Origin: Aquimarina algiphila
GTDB lineage: Bacteria > Bacteroidota > Bacteroidia > Flavobacteriales > Flavobacteriaceae
Direction: 5' to 3'
Assembly (NCBI RefSeq): GCF_007489275.1
Contig: NZ_VLNR01000047.1
Location: 1 to 56,124, forward strand
DNA length: 56,124 nt
Under the pieces are notes generated by a model that saw only the letters and a program-made list of their open reading frames with translations, did not search any database and was not told where the DNA came from. Shown in pieces: positions 45,437 through 55,300 of this stretch. The translations under genes and the position numbers were made by a program. Position 1 is the stretch's first letter; each line of letters opens with the position of its first letter.

Positions 45437-48385
45437 TTACTTTATAATTTCGAAAGCCAAAATGGCTTTTATACTTAACTTCGATCCTTTACCCGCCGTA
45501 AGACTATTTTGATTATTGTCATTTACTTGTACCAGATCGCTATTATTAGCTTTTAATGTAAACTGTATGTCTCCTATCTTTTGCCAAGTAAATTTCTCCC
45601 AATCTTTAGGTTCTCCTTTATGAGATGCAATAACAGGAATCCCATCTTGATTTAATCGTGCAGAAAAAAGTTTGTTTGTAGCCATTGATTTGATAGCTAC
45701 TATATTCTCTCTGACACTCAATATTGCAAAACGTTCTTGCTCTCCCACGGTATCTGCAGATGCTGTTATATTTTCTCCTTGAACAGAAAGATACTTTCCT
45801 ACACCAGATTTTATGGCTACAATTTGCCCTAATGGCACACCTATTTTTTTACCTTTAGCAATATCTCTTAAACGTCTTGCTCGATCTTTAGGGGTTTCTA
45901 TATTTCCAGAAGGCGTTGATGTATTAACACTCTTTACTTTTTCTAAAGGATGTGGCTTTTTACTAGAAGAAACATGATCACTAGAGAAACGAAGCCAATT
46001 AAGGTTATATAAGTTTTTACCATTTCCTTTAAAAAGACAATATATATCTTTTATTCCTTTAGTTTTTCCTGTTATTGGAGCAGAAACTACTTTCCAACTT
46101 TTCCATCCACCTGTATTTGGTATTTTAATACTTGTTAATACTGGACCTGTCAGAGAGTCTATACGTATTTCTAATATTCCTTCTTGAGATGCTGCACTAC
46201 TCACCATAGCTTTCATGGTTTTTAATTTTCCTTTTCCGAAATCAACACCTTCATACTTTAGCCACCCACCATCATTAATATATCCTACTTGGTTTCCAGG
46301 AGGTTGATCTCCTTCTGTTGGGGTAATACGTGCATTATCAATACCACTATGTTTATCAATTTGAATAATGTCACCAGCTTTAACAATCGAGTTTTCTTTT
46401 GTATTGGAAACTGCAATATTCTTTGGTTTTTTTTGTGGACTATCAACAATAGTATATCCTTTTTCTAATGGGTGTTCTTTAAGACTATTAGGTACTGAAC
46501 TTGAGGTGATCCGAATCCAATTTACATTATATAAATTAGCACCATCTCCTTTGAATGTGCAAACAATATTCTTTACTCCTTTGGTTTGCTTACTAAATGG
46601 AACACTCATTAATTTCCATTTATTCCAACCTCCGGTGTTTTGAATATCTATAGAAGCCAAAATAGGACCGTCTTTAGTATCTAGACGTAGCTCTAGAGTT
46701 CCTCCGCGTTCTCCTGCTGATACCATGGCTTTAAAATCCTTTAAGTTACCTTTTCCAAAATCTACACGATCATATTTAATCCACCCTTTATCGTTAATAT
46801 GTCCAACTTGAAATCCTTTTGGTTGTGGTTTTTGTGTTGGGCTTATTCGTGCTTTTTCTATACCATTATGCTCATCAATCTGAATGATATCCCCAATTTT
46901 AGTAATTCCTTCTCCACGCTTTTTAGGAACTTTTGCCAAATCTTCGGCTGAAAGCTTATTTTTTACTGATGGTGCTGGTGCTTCTTCTGTCTCATAGGCT
47001 AATATTTTATCACTTTCTGGTACATCCTTGGCTGAGAACTTGATCCAATTTACATTAAAGAGATAAGGGTCTTTTCCTTTAAAAACACAAACAATATCTT
47101 TAATACCCTTGGTTGTTCCGGTAAACTTGGCAGCAAATGTTTTCCATGTTTTCCAACTACCCGTGTTTTCTATGGTCACCGTAGCAAGCAACGGACCGTC
47201 TTGAATACCTGTTCTAAGCTCTAGGGTACCACCATCACTACCACTGGCAGCACGTACTTTTAGTTCTTGTAAGGTTCCATCACCAAAATTAACTCTATTA
47301 AATTTTACCCATGCATTATTTTCTATATAATGAAGTTGAAATCCCCGCGGTTGATTTCCTTCAACGCTACTAACTTTTGCTTTTTCGATACCACTATGCC
47401 TGTCTATCTGGATAATATCTCCTGCTTTAGGAGTTCCTATACCTCGCAATGTTGGTTTTACCGGAATTATAGTTCCATCTTCGTTAAATTCCATCTTATC
47501 CGCGCACATAGAACGTAATCGATTATTACCACTAACCGACCAATCATGATAAAACAGATACCACTCGCCTTTATACTCTACAAAAGAATGATGATTTGTG
47601 CCATTTCCAATATTCTCCATAGCAATCCCTTTATATTCAAAAGGTCCCATAGGATTATCAGCGGTTGCATACTCTATTTGGTAATTATTTTTACCGATTC
47701 TAGCGTATGTAAAATAATAAGTATCATTACGTTTAAATAGAAAAGAAGCTTCTCTATATCCTTCATATATAATACCTTCTACATCTTTTGGTTGGCCTTT
47801 AATTTCAACCATGTTATCTTTAAGTTCTACTACTTTAAGAGCACCTTTACCATTACCTCCTCCATAGTACAAATACGCCTTGCCGTCATCATCAATAAAC
47901 AACCCCGGGTCAATCCCCTGTATACCCTTAATATAATGGTCTACTTGTTTAAAAGGACCTGTAGGGTTTTTAGAAGTCGCTACTCCTATTCGTCTAAACG
48001 CACTTTTATCTGCCGGGACACCTGGATAGTAGTAGTAATACGTGCCATCTTTATAAATACAATCAGGAGCCCACATCCCATATTGATCTTTTGCTCCCCA
48101 AGGCACTTCATTTTGATCCATAATCACTCCATGGTCTTTCCAATTTACCATATCTTCTGTAGAAAACATATGATAGTCTGGCATACAAAACCCATTAGAA
48201 CCTTGCAATTCATTACAAACATCAACATCATGAGAAGGGTATACATAAAGTCTTCCATCAAAAACACGGGCAGTAGGGTCTGCAGTGTATATATGAGTTA
48301 CAATTGGATTTTGTCCTAATGCCAAATTACAATAGATGAAAAAACATAATGTAATACGCAGCATTTTAAAAAAGGATAATTTCAT
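45437..48385 (-). CDS. secreted GH43-family glycoside hydrolase with three CBM6-like modules
   Basis: A 982-residue exported enzyme with a signal peptide (ITLCFFIYCNLALGQ). A GH43 five-bladed domain spans about residues 28-310; candidate catalytic residues are D36 (YTADPTARVFDG), D159 (GIDPGLFIDDDG) and E212 (YREASFLFKRND). Three CBM6-like modules of about 135 residues follow at about 318-455, 495-631 and 670-808, each opening GDIIQID and holding GGTLELR-type and NWI/NWL ends. The last 130 residues (QIVAIKSGVGKYLSVQ, IVAIKSMATNKLFSAR) look like a fascin-type beta-trefoil. It probably cleaves arabinose- or xylose-containing polysaccharide. No T9SS C-terminal domain and no SusC/SusD pair is seen. 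Confidence 0.88.
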   Translation of the reverse strand: MKLSFFKMLRITLCFFIYCNLALGQNPIVTHIYTADPTARVFDGRLYVYPSHDVDVCNELQGSNGFCMPDYHMFSTEDMVNWKDHGVIMDQNEVPWGAKDQYGMWAPDCIYKDGTYYYYYPGVPADKSAFRRIGVATSKNPTGPFKQVDHYIKGIQGIDPGLFIDDDGKAYLYYGGGNGKGALKVVELKDNMVEIKGQPKDVEGIIYEGYREASFLFKRNDTYYFTYARIGKNNYQIEYATADNPMGPFEYKGIAMENIGNGTNHHSFVEYKGEWYLFYHDWSVSGNNRLRSMCADKMEFNEDGTIIPVKPTLRGIGTPKAGDIIQIDRHSGIEKAKVSSVEGNQPRGFQLHYIENNAWVKFNRVNFGDGTLQELKVRAASGSDGGTLELRTGIQDGPLLATVTIENTGSWKTWKTFAAKFTGTTKGIKDIVCVFKGKDPYLFNVNWIKFSAKDVPESDKILAYETEEAPAPSVKNKLSAEDLAKVPKKRGEGITKIGDIIQIDEHNGIEKARISPTQKPQPKGFQVGHINDKGWIKYDRVDFGKGNLKDFKAMVSAGERGGTLELRLDTKDGPILASIDIQNTGGWNKWKLMSVPFSKQTKGVKNIVCTFKGDGANLYNVNWIRITSSSVPNSLKEHPLEKGYTIVDSPQKKPKNIAVSNTKENSIVKAGDIIQIDKHSGIDNARITPTEGDQPPGNQVGYINDGGWLKYEGVDFGKGKLKTMKAMVSSAASQEGILEIRIDSLTGPVLTSIKIPNTGGWKSWKVVSAPITGKTKGIKDIYCLFKGNGKNLYNLNWLRFSSDHVSSSKKPHPLEKVKSVNTSTPSGNIETPKDRARRLRDIAKGKKIGVPLGQIVAIKSGVGKYLSVQGENITASADTVGEQERFAILSVRENIVAIKSMATNKLFSARLNQDGIPVIASHKGEPKDWEKFTWQKIGDIQFTLKANNSDLVQVNDNNQNSLTAGKGSKLSIKAILAFEIIK

Positions 48386-48641
48386 AATGCATTTTTTTAT
48401 AAAAATAACATCTTTCGAAACATCTGTTTAAAATGAATATGCTAATCTATATAATAAATGGTTAATTGAAGATCTATCAATGTAGTGGCTAGTATTGTAT
48501 AAGAGCAGTTTAAAGATATATAAGCAAACCTTGTTGAAGTTATATTTTTTGATTTGGTATAAAAACAATGTTTTTCAAGAATGAAGCACTTCTTAAATTG
48601 ATATAAATGATTTTGTAAAGTAGTTTCCACCAAAAATTAAA
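48386..48641. other. non-coding spacer upstream of GH43
   Basis: About 250 nt, plus the terminator that follows, separate the GH43 gene from the type A cargo gene. It should contain the GH43 promoter, but no clear TAnnTTTG box was found. One 63-codon frame on the minus strand (48442-48633) has no recognisable features and runs into the terminator of the neighbouring gene; I do not call it. Confidence 0.5.
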
Positions 48642-48666
48642 AAGAGCACCAAAAAAAGGTGCTCTT
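48642..48666 (-). terminator. terminator after type A cargo gene
   Basis: AAGAGCACC (48642-48650) pairs exactly with GGTGCTCTT (48658-48666) around a 7-nt loop; on the minus strand a T-rich tail follows. It begins 22 nt after the stop codon. Confidence 0.9.
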
Positions 48667-48688
48667 CTCGTTTTTAATATGATTGATT

Positions 48689-51600
48689 TTATTTTTTAAC
48701 CACTCTAACAATAACTTCTTTATTGTCTTTGGTTTCAATCTTTGCAAAATAGATTCCATTGCGAAGATCAGAAATACTGTATGAATTCTGAGTAGTTTCT
48801 AAAACAAGCTTACCCATCACATCAAAAACTCTTATGTTTTTGACATCAGCATTTACATTTACTATATCTTCTGATGGATTAGGATACATCATAAAACTAT
48901 CTGCCATATTGGGCAGGTTATTTTCTGCTTTAAAATAGTAGATTTCTGTATTGTTTGTTGTTCTATTTGCAAATGTGATCACAATACGATACTCTCCTTC
49001 TTCTTTAACATTGAATTTTCCTCCAGTATTGATATCAAACCAACCAGAGCTACAACTAGAATCTGTTGTAGGGCAATCATTCTCTAGCGTAATGGCACAT
49101 GAAATATCATCTAGTTTCTGCCAAACAATAGACGCTCCTTCATTAAATGAAACTTCTAATGCTTCTCCATTTTGATCTTCTATAGAAATAACAGGATAAC
49201 TTTGTCCCGTAATTGCACAAAAAAGAATTTCATCTGCATATTCTAAAAGAGGCACCTCTTCTATTGCTTCAATAGTGACCTCTTGTGTCACTTCACAACC
49301 ATTACTGTCTCCTACAATAACAGAATAATTACCTGGAATCAAATTTGTAAAAACATTAGTTGACACGGGCGAAGCATTATTTATAGAATAGCTATACGGT
49401 GGTACTCCTCCTATGGTGTTTATTGCAATTTCACCCAAATCCTGATGGCTTGTTGGTTGTGTAACAGTAATATCGACTATGAGCTCATCTGCCTCTTCTA
49501 AAACTATACTTGTCTGGAAAACACATAATGTTGGTAAACCTCCTGCTTTGCGTGCATTTACGGTGTACGTTCCTGCTTCAGTTAATCCTGTAAATTCTGG
49601 TGAAGCCTGATATGGTAAAGCAACTCCGCTTCCAGGAACTAATTGATATTCGTACTGATTTGAAGAATTTTGTACTCTTATGATTCCTGGATTACCACAT
49701 GCTATTTCCTGAACTACAACAAGATCAATATCAAAATTATTTTGAAATACATTAAAATAAAATGGAAGCATACATCCACTATCAAAAGTAGCTCTAATTC
49801 TATATTCACCAGCTTGCTCTACTGTATAATTGCCAATATCTGTACTTACCTGTATCCAATCTCCTTCACAAGCCCCAAAGTCAACAACTGGTGTAGGACA
49901 ATTAGGGTCTCTCGTTACAGAAGGACATGCAGCTGGATCTAATCGTTCCCAAATCACTGTTGTACCAGCTGGGAAATTTATTGGGACATTAAGCGTAGTA
50001 CCTGCACCGCATAAAACTATCTCAGGTAATGGGTCACCTGTAATAGGGCAAGTTCGTATGTTACCATTAACAATAGGGTTAGATCCCAAACTAGATATTA
50101 AACCTACCACTGGGTTGATAACAGTAGTAAAACCATCTACAACAAAAATTTGTTGAGCATCCTGACAACCTGGAGCTCCAGTTTTCAAAACAGTATACGT
50201 TCCCGGAAGGGTTACTGTAATAGTTTGAGTATTTGGAAACACAACTGATGGATCTTCTTCATAGGTCCAGGTATAATTGGCAAAACCATTATCAGCTATA
50301 AGGTCTAAGGAGCCAGTGCAAATAAAAGCTACTTCGCTATCTGTAAAGCAAACACCTTCATTAATCAAAGTATTAACAGAACTACTAATATCAAATCCGC
50401 AAGCATCTTGATCCAAAATACTTTCTCCTATATTTGTAACACCAGAATCAATACCTGTATATGTGTATGTAGCTAAGTTGTTAATTTCATTAGAGCATGC
50501 ATCTCTTAAATCTGCACATGTAGGGACAACCTGCACTCCAAAACGAACTGTATGAACTCCTCCATTTTGAACTAAAAGGTTATCAGCAACTGTAATATTG
50601 ATTTCTCGACTCGTTCCGTTAAAAGTAGCAACAATACCCGGGTTGCTCGTAGTAATGCTACCTATTGTAAAATCGACATTATCAGGAAGTACATCTCGAA
50701 CTGTAGTTGCAGTAATATCTTCATTACCTCTATTTTCTATCATTAACTCATAAAATAACTGATCTGCAAAATTTACAGATTCCCCTGTGATATCAATTCC
50801 ATTAGCATCCAATACGCGTTCGGTTACTATAAGTTCTGGTTCTATAACTTCTACCTGGATAGAATTAAAAAATATACTATATCCATCTCCGGCCGATGAA
50901 GTAAAAAAAGTTGAAGAGGTTTGATTATTGCCTATAACAGTATTATTTGGGTTGGGAATATCAAAAATATCAAGGTCAAAGCCTAAAGTATTCTCAGAAC
51001 TAGGAGTTCGATTGGTTACATAACTACCATCCACAGATATTGAGCTATCAAAAAAGTTTCCATTTGGATTTGCAGGAGCAGTAAATATATCTTGTCTTAT
51101 CAAATCTGGTCTTTCTATTTGAAATATATCTCCGGCAAACGGTCTATCTCCTTCTAAAGTTGCAACTGCATATCTTGCACGTACGGGACTTGGAGCAGGT
51201 GCTGTCTGAAAACCACTATATGTAAAGCTTTTTAAGCATCCAGGGTCTACTATACTACAAGGTTGATTATTAATATATCCTTGCTGACTACTTATGTATT
51301 TTTTGGATAATGAATTATCTTCATATGCAATTACCAAAACCCATCCTCCTGATATACCATTAGTATTAAAACCAGAAAAACCAGTTGAGGCCCTTATATT
51401 AGCAACTGTATAGGTCCCGTCTGGTGTAGGTAAATCTTTTATAATATTAGTTACATCGGTATAACATACATATGGAATATCAAATACTGCTGTATTACTA
51501 GGGTTGGTAGGAGTATTACGATATCCATCAAAGATTACCTGTGTATCGGCAGATGGGATATCAATATAATCAACAACTCCTGGCGGCTTAAATTTTAATG

Positions 51601-52033
51601 TTCTAAAATCAGGCCTATTATCAGGGAAAGGCAAGTTATCATATAATACATTGTCACTATTAGTAGCACTTCGATCTACAAAATAAGTAGCTGCCCAATA
51701 CAGACCAGCATAAGCAACTTTTGCACAAGACCCACTGCTAGTAAATACTGCACTACTGGAGCTAAAAGTACTTTGATCATTATCAACATCGATATAATCA
51801 AATATTTTCTGATTGTTTGATGTATTTCCGTTGTAATTATCACTTGGTGTATATATAACACCGTCTAATACTTGGTTAAGACCAACAATAGTGTTTCCTA
51901 TCGTTTTTAATTCTCCGTTTATCGTTATTGTGCTATTTTGAACCGGTGAAAAAGGTACTTGGGAGAAAGATTGAATACAGAAAAAAATAAAGGCAGCCCA
52001 TATGACTCCTTTAAAATGTAAAGGTTTTTTCAT
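48689..52033 (-). CDS. large T9SS type A cargo protein
   Basis: An 1114-residue secreted protein with a signal peptide (VIWAAFIFFCIQSFSQVPF). The first 390 residues form a region of unknown fold. A DUF11-like domain lies around 400-510 (LIVTERVLDANGIDI, LFYELMIENRGNEDITATTV). PKD-like and SprB-like segments follow (IADNGFANYTWTYEEDPSV; then GEIAINTIGGVPPYSYSINN near residue 870). The last 80 residues (MYPNPSEDIVNVNA, NIRVFDVMGKLV, ISDLRNGIYFAKI) are a type A sorting domain, so it is exported by T9SS and probably attached to the surface. It lies next to a type B cargo gene in the same direction, but a terminator separates them. Function unknown; an adhesin is likely. Confidence 0.85.
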   Translation of the reverse strand: MKKPLHFKGVIWAAFIFFCIQSFSQVPFSPVQNSTITINGELKTIGNTIVGLNQVLDGVIYTPSDNYNGNTSNNQKIFDYIDVDNDQSTFSSSSAVFTSSGSCAKVAYAGLYWAATYFVDRSATNSDNVLYDNLPFPDNRPDFRTLKFKPPGVVDYIDIPSADTQVIFDGYRNTPTNPSNTAVFDIPYVCYTDVTNIIKDLPTPDGTYTVANIRASTGFSGFNTNGISGGWVLVIAYEDNSLSKKYISSQQGYINNQPCSIVDPGCLKSFTYSGFQTAPAPSPVRARYAVATLEGDRPFAGDIFQIERPDLIRQDIFTAPANPNGNFFDSSISVDGSYVTNRTPSSENTLGFDLDIFDIPNPNNTVIGNNQTSSTFFTSSAGDGYSIFFNSIQVEVIEPELIVTERVLDANGIDITGESVNFADQLFYELMIENRGNEDITATTVRDVLPDNVDFTIGSITTSNPGIVATFNGTSREINITVADNLLVQNGGVHTVRFGVQVVPTCADLRDACSNEINNLATYTYTGIDSGVTNIGESILDQDACGFDISSSVNTLINEGVCFTDSEVAFICTGSLDLIADNGFANYTWTYEEDPSVVFPNTQTITVTLPGTYTVLKTGAPGCQDAQQIFVVDGFTTVINPVVGLISSLGSNPIVNGNIRTCPITGDPLPEIVLCGAGTTLNVPINFPAGTTVIWERLDPAACPSVTRDPNCPTPVVDFGACEGDWIQVSTDIGNYTVEQAGEYRIRATFDSGCMLPFYFNVFQNNFDIDLVVVQEIACGNPGIIRVQNSSNQYEYQLVPGSGVALPYQASPEFTGLTEAGTYTVNARKAGGLPTLCVFQTSIVLEEADELIVDITVTQPTSHQDLGEIAINTIGGVPPYSYSINNASPVSTNVFTNLIPGNYSVIVGDSNGCEVTQEVTIEAIEEVPLLEYADEILFCAITGQSYPVISIEDQNGEALEVSFNEGASIVWQKLDDISCAITLENDCPTTDSSCSSGWFDINTGGKFNVKEEGEYRIVITFANRTTNNTEIYYFKAENNLPNMADSFMMYPNPSEDIVNVNADVKNIRVFDVMGKLVLETTQNSYSISDLRNGIYFAKIETKDNKEVIVRVVKK

Positions 52034-52275
52034 TTGTGTGTTTGATTAAATTGGTTAATATTAATTATGGTTTATTACCAATAAATATAGGATAAAAACA
52101 CTATGTAAATCCCTAAAGCAGGTCACAAAAATTAGTTAATTTTTTCTACCAAATTGATTAGGTTTTACACTTTGTTTTCTGATAAATACAAGCTTAGTTC
52201 GATATAAGAAAATTATGTCAAAAAAATACATTTTTAATAAAAAGAAGAGATTGGTTTATATGATATAATCAAAAA

Positions 52276-52302
52276 AGTCCCGCTCAATTTTTGAGCGGGA
52301 CT
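52276..52302 (-). terminator. terminator after SprB-repeat gene
   Basis: AGTCCCGCTCAA (52276-52287) and TTGAGCGGGACT (52291-52302) form a perfect 12-bp stem with a 3-nt loop; on the minus strand it is followed by a T run. It lies 25 nt past the stop. Confidence 0.95.
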
Positions 52303-52327
52303 ACTTTTTATTTTTAAAATATTATAT

Positions 52328-55300
52328 CTACCTATATAATGTAAAATGGCCTGTAAACTCCCTATTATCTACGTCATTTAAGATAATGGTATACCAATAA
52401 TCTCCTGAAGGAAGTTGCTTGCCTTGATACTGTCCTGTCCAGCCTTTTTGGTCACCTTTAAACTCAGCCAACACACGACCAAATCTATCAAAGATAGTTA
52501 CTTCTATATTTTCAAAGAAGAAAGGGTCGTCTGTATTAGGGGTAATTTGTCTCGGATACCAAAAACGTTCCTCTATACTACTATTGGGGTCATCCGGAGT
52601 AAAATAGTTAGGAATACGAATATTGATATATGTCAAATTCTGCACTACAAGCACCTCACAACCATCTGCGTCTACAACTCGTAAAACATAATCTGCAGTC
52701 TCCCGTATTGCAAAGATATTTCCATCTAACTCTGTAAAGTCTGAAGGTTCTAATTCACTTAATGTCACCCCTTCTTCTAAAATTGTAAAAGAAAATGCAT
52801 AGAATGGATCGTTTTCAAATTGTCTTCCTCCAGATGCCAAAATTCTATATTCATTAGGATCCTTTGGATTATTAGTCATCTCTGCAAAGGGTATAGCCAG
52901 TGGTATATACTCTATAATCTCTATAGTGCCTATGGTACGCACACATAGACTTGACTCCATAATACCTTCATACTCTCCAGGAGCTACTTCAAAAGTTCCT
53001 GTTAAATTGGTATTACTAGGAGGGTTAGGAGTGCCATTGATGCCATTTAATGTATAAATAATATCTAAGCCTTCAGATTCAACAATAATATTAAAATCTA
53101 TAAAATACTGCTCCTCATTAGTAATTACAGGATTCATAGGGTCTGTATAATCAAAGATAGGGCATACCAATCTTGGTTCTAGTGTTGCATCAAGATTAAC
53201 TCCTGGTTCAATCTCAATATTAAAAGCACCCTGACAATCTGGATTATTTCTAGAATCTCTAATAAATACTGTAGTTGTACCTCCCGGTAAATTATCAATA
53301 AGCAAAGCGGTCGGATCAGCAACAGGTAAATAGGTAACTCCGTCAATACTCCAGAAATAACTTGGATCTGCTGGGTCGACTGGTGGCAAACCTCCAGTAA
53401 TCGAAATGGTAGCTGTACCATTCATATCCCCGACACACTCCTCGGGAGTAGTTGAGTCAACCGTTGCCAAAATAGGATCAGGTTCAACAATGATAATATC
53501 TAATATTTCTTTAGGACAACCATTATTGTCTTCTACTTCTACTCGATATGTGTCTGCTGGTAAATCTATAAAGGTATGTTCGCCTAAAGGAAGTTCTGAA
53601 TCATCCTCTATAAACGTAAATACCGCATCTCCTGCACTATTATATAATGAGAAAAAATATGGAGGTGTACCTCCTGTTGTTCCGGGAGGAGTAATTACTT
53701 CAACAAATACACGAATACTACCATCAGTTTCTCCGTTACACGAAATTGGAGTTGTATCATTATTAATCAGAAATTCCAAAGGTTGAGTTATTTCAAAAGG
53801 TAGTACTTTATCAACACAATCACCACTTGTCACCGTATAGGTATATGTTCCTGCTAATAAATCTCCAAAGAAACTAGTGGTCTGTGTATCGGTTGGAGTA
53901 GGTCCTGGTAAATTTACAGGGTTGCCTAAATAATCTGTACCATTAACTCGATATCCATAACTACCTAATCCTCCAGTTGTCACAGCATCTACAGAACCTG
54001 TTGCTTCACTAAAACAAACAATACTAAAATTACTAGTATCTAGTGTAACCACAAATGGGTCAGGATTTCTAACTTGGATTCTTGTCGAAGCGGGAGATTC
54101 GCATAAGTTCCCATCACGAACATAGAAATCATAATCCCCCTCTGGTAATCCAGCAAAGGTGTCGCCTGGCTGCCATACTATTGGTGAAACAACACCTGTA
54201 GTTGCATCAGTAAAAACATAACCATACGTATATCCTCCTGGAACTCCACCGCCGCCGGTAACTAATATATTATTAGGATTAGCTGTTAAACAGCTTATTC
54301 CCGTTGGAGTTACATCAACAGTAACTGCAGGTGGAGCATCTATAACCACTGGGTTCTGAATTGCCTCACAAGCCAAGTTATCAGAAACGGTAACAATATA
54401 GTTTCCTGGTTTTAAGTCACTCCATTGAAATGTATTTGTTCCATTATTTACTGCAGCAGACACTGATCCGTCTGGGAATGTCAAAGAGAAGAAATATGTA
54501 CCTACTCCCTGACCACCTGTAGCAACAGCAACAATAACACCATCTTCACTATCTGCACAATCTAATGTGATTGCTGTAATAGGATTAAGGCCAAGCGGTA
54601 CTGGTGGTTGAATATTAATACTATCTGTCTGCTCGCACCCTGTAGCATCTCTGACTCTTACTACATAGTCTATTCCTACAGGAGCAACGCCCCCATCTAA
54701 AGCAAAACCTCCAAATCTAGGATCACTACCAAAGGCAACTAATATACCTCCTCCAGCGTCTTCTAACTGATATTCTAACGTTCCCGTACCTCCTCTGGCA
54801 ACTACTTCTATTAGTGCATCATCACCCGGAGTACAACTCTCATCTCTAATTTGATTTGCTGTCACCAAAATAGCAGGAGGTTGTGTAATAGCAACAACAT
54901 TAGACGTAGCATCACAGAACGGTGTTTGTGTAGCAGTTACTACTACGGTTATGTCTCCTGCTGCCAATCCTGGAATAACAAGTCCGGTAGCTGGATCTGT
55001 AGCTGTATTACCACCTCCTGAAACCGTAGTAACAGGTACAGTACTACTATTAGTAGCAACATAATCATAAGTACCTGTATAATTGGTAACTGTTAAGTTT
55101 ACTGATCCGTCTGGTGGTGTTGTATTAAAACATGTAATATCATTGCCTAACGTTATTGCAGCATCGATCGTATCAAATTGAGCAATAGGATAAGGAGCAG
55201 TATCTATAGTACATGTAGTCGTCTGATCTAAAATCTGGAATACATAATTACCAACACTTGGCAAAGTAAATATTGCTCTGGTTTCTATCTCAGGAGTACC

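Noticed and set aside
48442..48633. Possible 63-residue gene upstream of GH43
   Set aside because: No recognisable feature, no promoter, and its start lies against the terminator of the neighbouring gene.
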